A program made the position numbers and the translations under genes. From NCBI RefSeq assembly GCF_014066305.1, contig NW_023501040.1:558001-622000 (forward strand): a stretch of 64,000 bases of DNA. Direction: 5' to 3'. Of this stretch, positions 21,676 to 31,206 are shown one piece after another; positions within the stretch are counted from its first letter, which is position 1; every line of letters begins with the position of its first letter. This DNA is from Letharia columbiana (lineage: Eukaryota > Ascomycota > Lecanoromycetes > Lecanorales > Parmeliaceae). The notes under the pieces are model-generated. The model was given only the letters and a program-made list of their open reading frames with translations, was not told the DNA's origin and ran no database searches.

Positions 21676-22012
21676 CGAGGAATACATGGCCGAATAGAAA
21701 ACAAATGCAGCAACGGGTATTTCAAAACGATATTTTACTCCTTTAGCATAGTGACCTCTTGAGCATTGTCGCAGGCCTTGTCATTTTCATGTAAAGTATA
21801 TGCAAGACCGTATGAATTGTGCCTCCTCCTCTCTGTCAGACAGTGTTCTCCCTTGTGCGCCGGAACCCAATAATAACCATCAGACGACTTCGAACGCCCA
21901 ATCCTTCTATGGGCTGCTTCATACAAAGCTCCGACCACCTTGTAGCTGCCCGCTCGTTCTGCGGCGCCCGCATTTTTGGTCCGTCCACGCCCCATCTGCC
22001 TCACTGCAATGC

Positions 22013-22340
22013 CTAGTCATCATAGCCCTCTGGTATCTTCCTTGGACCCGACGGTACTGCAGAACGATCGTATCAGCCAAGTCCGTCATCTTGCCGATGA
22101 GTGAGTGGGCCTATGCGCCTTCAAGCAGTCTTTGCCGTCCTTGATGGGTAGCTTACCTGGGTATGTCATCGGTATTTTTTCTCTTGGCCCATCGTTAAAG
22201 TATCTCCGGATTGGCGGCGCAATGACTAGGGACAGTGGCCCGCCGGTTCCAATGACGAAGGAGTAGAAGATCGCTGGTCTCTCGTGTGATGCCCATCGCA
22301 TGTAGCGGAAGGGCTGCTGGAAGAACTGTGGGTAGGACAT
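22013..22340 (-). CDS. NDUFA3: NADH:ubiquinone oxidoreductase 9.5 kDa subunit (NDUFA3 type)
   Basis: Accessory subunit of mitochondrial complex I in the inner membrane. Exons 22157-22340 and 22013-22056 (100 bp intron, donor GTAAGC, acceptor CAG) give 75 residues. The fungal family signature is clear: start MSYPQFFQQP, then RYMRWASHERPAIFYS, one hydrophobic span (about residues 20-40), a PPIRRYFNDG segment, and the tail MTYPVPSGPRKIPEGYDD rebuilt across the splice. Length matches the family. It is divergent from ADE4, with 429 bp between the start codons. Confidence 0.92.
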
Positions 22341-22769
22341 GTTGCAGGAGGAGACTCTGTCGATGTGATGGGAATACTTGGCTCGGGTCAGAGCGCTGAA
22401 AGGCTTGATCTGGCCCTCAAAGGGTGGGCAACTGAGGTGGGATTTTGTTGGCAATGGATCGAGGCTTGGGGACAAAAGTCGTGGAACTTATATGGTTTCG
22501 TGAGGGTAGCCCTAACCCTAAGACTTTCGGTGGTCGGACATTGCCGGTCCAACTTCGGTCTTGGCATCCGTTGCGGAGAGTCTGGAGGGGGGAGTCAAAT
22601 CTTGCGCGATACACAAAATCTCAAAAAAATGACGTTTCCTGCAGTCTCCCGGAGCCTGCCCTTGACGACCTGATACTGAAGAAAGAGAGCAATTACTCAT
22701 GCTATTAGCATTGTGATCTTCCGGGTAAGGAGCACACACACCACTGATAATCCGGCGATTTTGAAAGAG
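22341..22769. promoter_or_regulatory. divergent promoter NDUFA3 / ADE4
   Basis: A 429 bp spacer between two start codons on opposite strands. It contains CCCTAACCCTAA at 22510-22521 (TTAGGGTTAGGG on the other strand), two telomere-like units. In yeasts such units can bind Tbf1-type factors in gene promoters; a role here is inferred. No TATA box stands out. Confidence 0.4.
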
Positions 22770-25700
22770 ATGTGTGGCATCCTAGCTATGCTCCATGCGG
22801 AGCCAGAAGGCAATGCTTGTGCGGCAGAACTTCAGTGAGCCGACAGATTTCTTCTCAAGACCTCAGCAGCACTCATACCTAGCAGCGAGGCTCTGTACTA
22901 TTTGCAGCATCGGGGCCAAGACGCTTGTGGTACCACATACTTCCAATATTGAACGAACGAGTAATAAGAGACATGACAGGCATTTCTACTTGTGCTACGG
23001 GAGGAAGGATCTTTCAGTGCAAAGGTACATCGTCCTTGAAAGACTTCTTCTTTCGGGGCCTCCATTGGAAGCTGTTAGACATCTCTTTGACGCCTTTGCC
23101 CCTGAGACTGAACCATAAGCCCCTTGCTTGCTTGAAAGAGCAGTGCTGACGAGAGAAATTATCGTACAGGAAACGGCCTAGCCTCGAAAGTGTACGTCTT
23201 TTTCGAGTCTCTACTTCCCTTCTAAGGTTATGTTGGGAGTCGTGAGACATGTTCTGGCAGCCTTGACTCCCGGAATCTGGCTTACGACTTGGTTTCTCTT
23301 CTGAAAGCCGCTATGCTGATGAGCGGAATAAATGTGTAGATTTCGCGATGGAGCACGAGTACAAGATCTCCCGGGGTACATGGGTGAGTGCGCCTTCGGC
23401 CACGTAAATTTGAAAGCTGAAGATAACGCAGGCCTCGGACACCTTCGCTACCCCACTGCAGGCACGTCAGCCAACGCTGAAGCACAACCTTTCTTTGTGA
23501 ACTCCCCTGTAGGTCTTTTCCGAGATTCTACTTGCTTTCTGAGATCAGTTGGGATATGCCTTGGGAGTCTCTGCTCCCAACACCTAGCTTGTGACTCGCT
23601 TTCCTTTCTCGAAGAGGCTATGCTGATGAGCGAACAAGTATGGCATTAGCGCAGCTCATAATGGCAACCTCATCAACGCAGCTGAGTTGAGAGACTTCCT
23701 CGACCGAGAAGCACATCGGCATGTGAGTCATATCCGAAAGATTCTTGTCATTTCCGTACTCTCCGCATAAGGGGAACCGATCCTAGCAGAGAAAAAGATG
23801 CTAAACTTCGATTTTGGTAAAGATTAATACCGAATCTGACTCGTACGTCTTTTCCGACTTTCTACTTGCCTTTGGAGGTCTTATCGTGACTCGCGAGACA
23901 TGTCTGGAGAGTCCCTGCTACCGAGATCTGGCTTGCGGCTCCCTCTCCTTTCTCAGAAGGGCAATGCTGACGAGCGAATGCACGTAGGGAATTACTGCTC
24001 AATGTATTCGCGTCAGAATTAAATACCACTGGTAAGGCGAGGATCAATTGGTAAGCCTGCCCGAAAAGTTTATCTGTTTCCGTGCCTCTGAGGAACACAA
24101 TGTCCAGAGCAAACACCATATAAAGATTTTTAGGATGGAGATTAAAAACATCTTTAAGCTGGAAACGCTATAATAGTGTAATACTGACTTCTGTATGCTA
24201 GTGATGATATATTCGCCGCACTGTACGTCTTTCCTCCGAAAATCCCCACCCTACAACGTTCCCTCCTCAGTTGAGGAGCACGCATGGACCCTAGCCTTTG
24301 AGCCTCCGAGAGATATCTCTGCACCCTTATTTTCAGGAGCGAAGCTGACGAAGGCAATTATTGCAGTGGGCGTATGTATGGTACGTCTTCCTCTTTCAGG
24401 CTTTCTTGAGACTCACTTGTCTTGAATGTTATGGCTGCGGAGCAACTCACACCTATTGAGGAATCACGCTGACACACAACCAGAACGTTTGGAAGGAGGG
24501 TTTGCATGCACTGCCATGCTTGCTGGTCTGTCGTTCATCGGGACAATGAGCGCGACTAACAAGAGCTAGGCTTCGGTATTATTGGCTTTCGCGACAGTTA
24601 TGGCATCAGACCTCTTGGTACGTAGGACCTGGTCTGAACACTATCATTTCTGCCAATCGATATCACATATAATTGCTGACTCGGTGACATGTAGTGCTTG
24701 GCTCGAGGCTGGCTTCCTCAGGACAAGGGAGAGATTACATGCTTTCTTCAGAGTCCGTAGCGCTTCAACAACTGGGGTACCTCAAATCGAACATTCAGGA
24801 CATAAAGCCAGGCCAAGCCGTCATAATACAGAAAGGAGCAGAGCCAGTCTTTGCCTCCGTTCAACCTCAGAAAAGATATTGCCCGGACATCTGTGAGCTT
24901 ACTCTCCCAAAACATTCCTCGTCTTTTTAGCATCTTTGAATTGGTTGGAAGAGCTTGCTCTAACCTGCTCAGTTGAATTCTGCTATTTTGCTAGGCCTGA
25001 CAGCGTTATTGATGCTATGAGCGTCCATCAGAGTCGAGAAAACATGGGATATAAGCTCGCCCATCGAATCGCGAAGGTCTTGTCTCCGTCACAGCTGGAA
25101 GAGATTGATGTAGTCATGCCTATCCCGGACACAAGTAACACCACAGCACCTTGTGTGGCCGCACGTCTCAACAAACCGTATCGCCAAGGCTTCGTCAAGA
25201 ATCGCTACGTTTTTCGAACATTTATCATGGGTGGCCAGAAAGCAAGGCAAAAGGGTGTCAGGAGGAAGATGAACGCCATGGAGCAGCAGTTTGTGGGGAA
25301 GAATGTGCTACTAGTCGACGACAGCATTGTGAGGGGTACTACGTCGCGAGAGATTGTACTAATGGCAAAGGAGGCTGGAGCAAAGAAGGTCTTTTTCGCC
25401 TCTGCTGCACCCCGTATCCGCCACCCTCACATATACGGCATAGATCTGTCGTCGCCTTCTGAACTGATAGCGCACAAGAGGACCGTGGATGAAATTGCTA
25501 CACATATCGGAGCAGAGAAAGTCATTTTCCAAGAGCTCGATGATCTTATCGATGCATGCCGTCAAGCTGCACCTTCCGATCACACCGCCAGGGAGACCCA
25601 GGACTTCGAGGTCGGCGTTTTCAACGGCCAGTATGTAACGCCTGTCCCAGATGGCTACTTTGTTCATCTCGAGCGCGTAAGAGGTGAGACCAAGAAGATC

Positions 25701-25970
25701 AAGATGATAGAAAACGCCCGTGGCGCAGTCGCTAATGGCTCAGCCGACCCTGAAGAGATAATGATGGCTACAAATGGAGCAGAGGTGAAGGATGATGGTA
25801 GTGTCGTTGCTTCGGGGCCTTTGGATGCTGGTAACATGCCTGTTGTCAATGGCAATCATTCACACCTGCCGAACGGGAAGCGGAAACGAACATTAGAAGA
25901 ACACGAGAAGCCGAAGCGAACGATGGACATTTCAATGCATAATCAAGATGATTTTGAAGTGGAGGATTGA
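22770..25970 (+). CDS. ADE4: amidophosphoribosyltransferase, 15 exons
   Basis: First committed step of purine synthesis: glutamine plus PRPP to phosphoribosylamine, cytosolic. Exons: 22770-22834, 22886-22929, 22980-23024, 23170-23191, 23340-23383, 23432-23508, 23639-23722, 23823-23842, 23988-24050, 24202-24222, 24367-24380, 24484-24525, 24570-24617, 24695-24892, 24973-25970. They sum to 1785 nt (594 aa) with phase kept throughout. The glutaminase domain starts MCGILAML with the nucleophile Cys2 and contains [25 protein letters not shown] and [10 protein letters not shown]. The transferase domain has the PRPP loop [13 protein letters not shown]. The C-terminal tail (about 90 residues) is hydrophilic with KRKRT. 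Several exons are only 14-22 nt, and several introns are homologous to each other. Exon 7 uses an AAG acceptor. Confidence 0.93.
23025..23169 (+). repeat. ADE4 intron 3, possible diverged introner-like element
   Basis: 145 bp intron. Its 3' part (gcagtgctgacgaga followed by aaatt) resembles the matching part of intron 8, and its length fits the group. The 5' part is only weakly similar. Confidence 0.45.
23192..23339 (+). repeat. ADE4 intron 4, introner-like element copy
   Basis: 148 bp intron starting gtacgtctttttcgagtctc and containing gagacatgttctgg, aatctggctta and gctatgctgatgagcgga in the same order as introns 6 and 8. gggagtc and gactccc inside it can pair to form a hairpin. Confidence 0.8.
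23509..23638 (+). repeat. ADE4 intron 6, introner-like element copy
   Basis: 130 bp intron starting gtaggtcttttccgag, with gggagtctctgctccc (a hairpin), tagcttgtgactcgctttcc and gctatgctgatgagcgaa. It aligns along nearly its whole length with intron 8. Confidence 0.85.
23843..23987 (+). repeat. ADE4 intron 8, introner-like element copy
   Basis: 145 bp intron starting gtacgtcttttccgac, with ttctacttgcct, gagacatgtctgg, ctggcttgcggctc, cctttctcagaag and atgctgacgagcgaa. It shares these blocks in order with introns 4 and 6. Confidence 0.85.
24223..24366 (+). repeat. ADE4 intron 10, possible diverged introner-like element
   Basis: 144 bp intron starting gtacgtctttcc and ending with a gagcgaagctgacga branch region. 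Both ends resemble the clear copies; the middle does not. Intron 11 (24381-24483) also starts gtacgtcttcc. Confidence 0.4.
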
Positions 25971-26752
25971 AGATTCTGTCTACTCATGATTTACCGGGGT
26001 CGGATATTCGAAGAGAAAATACTCACAGATAATGGATGGATAGCAGGGCCATCGCCCCCATTTCAGGGACTAGTCATAGAACACTTAGGAGACTGGCACG
26101 AACTCTGACTCCGGGCAGCAATACGCAACATGCGATCCTCACCCATGTCAGCCGCATCTACAACCGTCGATACACCACTATTATGCAGTCTCTTTCTTAT
26201 GGTAAAATACCCATGGTGATCGCTGGCCTGGAGTGCACGGTCGTCCTGCTATTTGTATATCTCAACAGAAGTGCTGCAGATATCCTGTTTCTATACTAGT
26301 GTCTCGCAATCTGACTCCTTGAGCTCTGTGGCTGAAAGTTCTGTTCTTCTGCCTGTGTTGTTTCTTGTACCACTCTAGAGCTGCTTCTGCCAATTCGATG
26401 TTGACAGCGCAAAGCAGGGATGAATGGGCATGGTATCCGGTTTCTTCCAAGGTCCCAGTGCACGTTCGGCTTATGGTCGTGCTTGGTGGCTTTGCGCACA
26501 TAGTTTTATTGTCAATAGTCTAATGCATAAGGTTACTACATAGAAAATGTCTCGCTCCTGCACGTGAAAGAACCACTGACCCACAATATCTTCACCGATA
26601 CTCAATCTCTACTGGAAGACTATGATATCCGGATAACGAACATTATGGGATATATTGACTAGCGACCATGAAAGAGCCTCCTCGGTGAGTTGGAAGACGA
26701 TGCATGAAGCAAGGATCTGGCTTGTTCGTAGGAAGACTCTTGTCGCTCCCAA
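25971..26752. other. intergenic, one possible coding fragment
   Basis: Follows ADE4. A minus-strand frame from 26501 to 26262 has protein-like composition but no recognisable motif and no splice partner that I could fix. It may be a remnant related to the Cys-rich gene next to it. Otherwise nothing is supported. Confidence 0.4.
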
Positions 26753-28469
26753 TCATAACCTTCCTTTGCATCTCTTGAGGTGATCCAAAAGGTTTGCGGC
26801 GGAGCTGTGAGACTGGCCACAATGTGGGCAGGGTCTGGCCCTTCTTGAAGGATCCACCAATTCTGAATGGGTGGTGCGACCAGTGCATCTCTTACCTTGG
26901 AACCTACACCAATCACACTCGCCGGCCTCAAAAGTCTCACAAGGCATGCCCTCTTCATCACAAAGCTTACATTTTCCCTCGCAGAATCTCCCGTGACGGG
27001 CCAGATCGCCCCCAACAACCCAAGAACAACGGGAGCAACGTTGCTCATCGGTCGGGAAGATGCCCGAACAAAACAATCCATCCGCTTTGCAGTTCGAACA
27101 ATCAGCATCCTTGAGGTTTGCGTTGCATGCTCTGCCGTGTGCCTGACATGCCTGGCACTTTCCGAGACAATCTATCACAATGTGACAAGAAGTAAGCACG
27201 AACTATAGACCTGTCGCACCGTGGACACGGAATGAGCTTCTCCTCTTGATCAGCAGGCCACGTGCACTTCACTTTCGCAGCCCTGCAATCCACGCAGACA
27301 ACCCCTGTATCCAAGGCAAAGGAATACCTTGCCCCACGCAACTTTTGCATTTTCCTGGGCATTCCCTTGAATGACCACAAATATATTTTCGATGTACTTC
27401 ACTTCCGTATCGGGGGCAGAGAACACTGAACTGCGGAGTATCCTTCTGCTCGTCAACAGGCGTTATGGGACCACTGCAATCGGGGTTTGCCTCTTTACAT
27501 TGGGTGCATTTCCGAATTGCCCCTTGATGGTTTGCCAATTCGATGCAGGCGATGCCAAGAATATTGCATCGCTCACACTTGGCTCGGCAGCTTCGTAGAT
27601 GATCCGTCAGAAGAGCCAGTGAGGAAAATCCGAGGCCACATCGGTGACATTCGAGGCTACTTTCTGAAGACTCCACGGGTGTGGTCTTTGACCGCTTCTG
27701 TCTGTTCTGCTGCTGTGGCTCGTCTGTTGATTTCCGCTTTAATGGGGTTTCTAGCTGCTGGTTTTCTTGCCGGCGTTGCTCTCCTTGCTTGCGCTGCAGG
27801 TCATCCTCGCTAGATGGGGACGTGTGTAAACCAAAGGTCTTCCGAACTACGCTGCCCGACAATTTGTTTCCGTCCCGATCTAACAGCCGGAAGGGCATGG
27901 TGTCACTCGCGGTCAGGTTCTTCTTCAAGCGCAACAGCTCTTGGGGATCGGCACCGTCTAAGGTCGCCTCCAACTTTTGCAATTGATCGATTGCTGCTTG
28001 AATATTCTCCCAATGAGAGTCCTGGATCTCTAACCGATGATTCGAAAGCTCCGATGAAGACGCATTTGATTGATGAGGGATGGTTTGCTGCGGTGAAAGT
28101 TCCGTATCCGGCGAGACAGCGGCACCGTAAAGCCAGTCTTTCTTGAGCATTTCCAGAAATTGCCACTGGGCCCATTCAGCCTTCAGGAATACCGCGAGCA
28201 ACTCGTTCCAGGACTGATACTGCTGTGATCTTGAAGGGTCGTGTCATCGAATCACGACTCCAGCACTCAGGAGGAACGACGAGCGATTTTTCTAAGGCGA
28301 CGTCTTTCTTGATTTGGACCATAAGTCTGTCTACCAACTCGTCTATGACTTTTGGCGGTCTTAAGAGCCTTGGCTTCGTCTTAATGATCCTATGATTGTT
28401 CTTTGTCTCAGCTATTGCATGCCCTCCCTTTGAAAGATAGGCGTGTATGTTTGCGTGAATGATGGCCAT
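26753..28469 (-). pseudogene. Cys-rich multi-zinc-finger protein with apparent frameshifts
   Basis: Starts at ATG 28469 (ccATGGCC context). After a helical, Lys/Gln-rich N-terminal half comes an array of repeated modules of the form C-x2-C-(x10-14)-H-x3/4-C-x2-K-C-x2-C-x(4-8)-C, for example CHRCGLGFSSLALLTDHLRSC and CPHCGQSHSSAANLLDHLKRC. These alternate C2H2-like fingers with C-x2-C knots. The array runs across three frames. Frame changes near 28215, near 27326 (just after a GQGIP segment) and near 27168 (an agattgtc site) each restore module spacing if one base is added or removed. The gene is either decayed or carries assembly indels; introns do not explain the breaks. One module also has CPRY where the others have CPRC. 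Nucleic-acid binding is inferred. Confidence 0.55.
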
Positions 28470-28631
28470 GGTTTTCTTTTGTAAATCTTAAGCGGGTGCC
28501 TTACTCCAGAATGTTGGCGTACCAGTGTTGGTGGTATCGAAGCTGAAGCTCGATTAGACTTATGACTGTGAACAAAGAGGAAGAATGGAAGTTCTTACTT
28601 GCAAGTTGGTCCCAATTGGACTGATACAACA

Positions 28632-29353
28632 TCATCTTATTGCGCTGATTGCTCCGTACGAAAATCTGCTGACACTTCCTTTTGTAGGGATACGTTGACC
28701 ATGCGCTTCCGCTGCGTTTTTGGCGATGTTTACAATTCCAGCCCAGTCGAGGCCGCCACGCTCAAGTTCATACAGACCATTTATTGGACCTTTCACCAAG
28801 CTTCTAGCCTTGGCTTGCTGTATGGTTGCGTACCACATTGTTAATTGGATGGCTCTTGGGGCTGATCTCGCTTTTGTACACGTGTGTACATATCCTGTAA
28901 CTTCTCTCGGCATTCGAGATGATGGACACCACTTTCCGATAGAAGTTTATCGCAAATTACGTCGCTCAGAGTGGCTTCATTTGTTCCCAGCCACTCTTTG
29001 CGCAATAGGGTCTCCAGAACGCGCCAGGCAGACTCATCTAGCAGATGCCTGATTGGTCGGGGGAATTGCAGCATTGGCAGCACTTTGTTTGCCCCGTGCC
29101 ATTGGGGATCTGGCAGTTTCCGAGGCCGTAGATGGCTGAACAGTAAGTGGGATGACAAGGCAGAATACTCTGCATCTCCACTGATTGGGAAATCTTGCTC
29201 TCTGGTAACTAGGCTTCCAAGCCGGATCAGCATACCGTTCTCTGCATACAGCGCCAGAATCTGGCTTATTGTCCTAAAACGTTCGTTGGATATGAAGCCA
29301 TATTGGGTGACCGTAGAGAAGTGATATGATCCTACACCTGCCTTGGCCATCAT
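28632..29353 (-). CDS. hypothetical protein, 219 aa
   Basis: Exons 28880-29353 and 28632-28817 with a 62 bp intron (donor GTACAA, acceptor ACAG) give 220 codons in phase. The frame is also open upstream of the chosen Met pair. Composition is protein-like: Leu/Arg-rich helices (WRVLETLLRKEWLG), then KGPINGLYELERGGLDWAG. No family is recognised. It is head-to-tail with the Cys-rich gene downstream (163 bp) and abuts a plus-strand remnant upstream. Confidence 0.5.
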
Positions 29354-29410
29354 CTCGTGTATGAAGAGTGGCCGATTCCGAGCGCGTGTCTTCCCATCCC
29401 TCCGAAGTCG

Positions 29411-29908
29411 GGATATCCTCCCAAGACCCTTATCGATGGTTGCCTTATGTTCAATCATATCGTGAAGGTCATGTTGAAAGATGAAAAAACCTACGCTATC
29501 GACATTACAGGTCCACAGTACGGTCACTGTGACCCTGTCGTCCCATGGGATCTCTACGCCCAATCTCGTATCAGAGAGGTAGTCACGGCATGTCCTCTAC
29601 GTGACGTCGAAGAAAGTCAGAAGGCGGCGGGCAGTAAGGCGGGCGGAGTTGGTCCCCATAAGACTTTTGAAGAGCTATTTGCAGAAGTCTTTGTTGCTGC
29701 CGCCAAGTCGTGGCAGGTGTGAAATGGGCCATTGGATGGTATGATGAAGATGCAGGAGGAGTCCTTCAAGAGGAAGCAGGCTAGTTTGGTGGACTTTCTT
29801 GATGAGGAGGTAGCGAGGAAGAAGAAGGCTACGGCAGTTGAAGAACTGCCGGCTGGTGCTAACAGTGAAGGATTCAATCATGAGAGTGACAGTCCAGACA
29901 TTCAATAA
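29411..29908 (+). pseudogene. remnant resembling the C-terminal part of fungal MYND-type proteins
   Basis: Reads through a segment KTYAIDITGPQYGHCDPVVPW, then a helical tail, to TGA at 29720-29722. It stays in the same frame through FKRKQASLVDFLDEEVARKK to a TAA at 29906-29908. In related fungal proteins the DITGAQYG-type motif is followed by a tail like this. The N-terminal zinc finger is missing. The in-frame TGA could be a point mutation, or a 39 nt intron starting GTGTGA could remove it, though that is very short. Family match is from memory of the motif only. Confidence 0.4.
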
Positions 29909-30084
29909 AGGACGCAGTATGAGGTTTTTTATAGCTCGCAGGATACCGTTCGCTTTACCGAGCAGTAGATCATATCTCAATCAATTCGGTGCGGGATCCT
30001 CAAATAACATGAACGCGCAATAGAAAATCTCGCCACGACAATTGTCCGTCAACGTGGTTGGCTGTATCCCTCGAAATACATATC

Positions 30085-31206
30085 CTATCCATCGAGAGTG
30101 CAGCCATGAGCGGCCTGTACCCAACCGGTCAGGCGGTTGGCAATGTCAGAGGAGTAGCAACGGGTCGCGCCGGGTGCCCCAAGATCTCCATCTGAGGCCA
30201 ATGAGCCAGCATTGTAGATCCTGGCTGCCTTATAAAAGGCCGAAACGTCGCTGGCACCAGACTCGTTGATACACTGCGCAAGACCATCGCCACTGGCTGT
30301 GCCAGCAGAACCATCTCGGATCATCTGGGTGATGGTGCTGGTGGGGCATGGATTCTGAACATCACCGTTGTCGTTGCAAGTGGCAGCGCCGTCGTGATCT
30401 TGCATGAGACCCGGGTTGCGGACACCGTAATTGGTCGTCGGGGCACGAACACAGCCTCCAGACTCTTGCATCACTACAGCAAGGATGAAGCGATGGTCCA
30501 CCTCTGTCTCCATCGCAACTTGCTGGAGCGCGTTGTAGATCGCGCCGACTTCGGGTCCGGAGTCATCGGACCTGATGCCAATTTCGAAGTCAGCATGTCT
30601 CTTTAATACGGCAACAAGATTTGCGAGATGTTTAATGAAAATAACATTCGGTGGAAAATGTTGTTTGAACTCCGAGTCCTGTCTTGCCACGCAAACCGCA
30701 GTACTAATTACGAGGGACTCACTCCGAAAATTGGTCGCAAGAACTGAACATCTCGACCTTGTTGTTGTTGAACCTTTCTCTTTATCAGCTTGACGCAAGA
30801 ACAGCACAAATGGTTCCATACATGTCTTCAAAAGAGATCCATGCGCTTTTGGCGGGCCAGCCAGCGCTAGTGGTACCATCTCCGCTATAAAAGTTATAGG
30901 CGTCCTTGCCAGGCTCAACGCCATCATCGTTGACAATGGAAGTAACTGCGAGCTTGCTGTTGGTGACCTTCCCGCCAGTTGCATCAACATGGACACCTTT
31001 GATTGTTTGGCTGGGCTGGAAGTTGCCGCCTTTGTTGCCGAAGAACAGCGTTCCAGTCGGTGCTGGAACCGCAGAGGTAGCATCAGGGGGGTATGGGCTA
31101 GCAGTGACAACTGCGGCCCCCAAAACGGCAATGAGGGTCTATGATCAATTTAGCATTGCCCTGGGTACGTTGCGCTTGTCCGTGCTCTTACGTTCTTGCA
31201 AAGCAT
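30085..31206 (-). CDS. secreted lysozyme-like (transglycosylase-fold) protein, 289 aa
   Basis: Exons 31192-31206, 30822-31138, 30723-30773 and 30085-30571 total 870 nt in phase. The first exon codes for only five residues. A signal peptide follows from the splice: MLCKNTLIAVLGAAVVTASP. The core has LFFGNKGGNFQPSQ, KGVHVDA, FEDMFNNNK (rebuilt across intron 2), VDHRFILAVVMQESGG, TNYGVRNPGLMQDHDG and AARIYNAGS. In this fungal extracellular family the Glu in MQES matches the catalytic Glu of lytic transglycosylase/goose-lysozyme folds. Muramidase or related activity against bacterial or other wall glycans is inferred. The 151 bp intron 30572-30722 is long for this genome. Confidence 0.85.

Noticed and set aside
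22795..24896. Several plus-strand open frames of 60-107 codons in the ADE4 5' half
   Set aside because: They read through introns. The spliced ADE4 model explains the conserved pieces in phase.
29720..29722. TGA as a RIP mutation in the MYND remnant
   Set aside because: CGA to TGA would be C-to-T in CpG, not the preferred CpA, and this locus is far from RIPed DNA. Ordinary mutation or a tiny intron is more likely.
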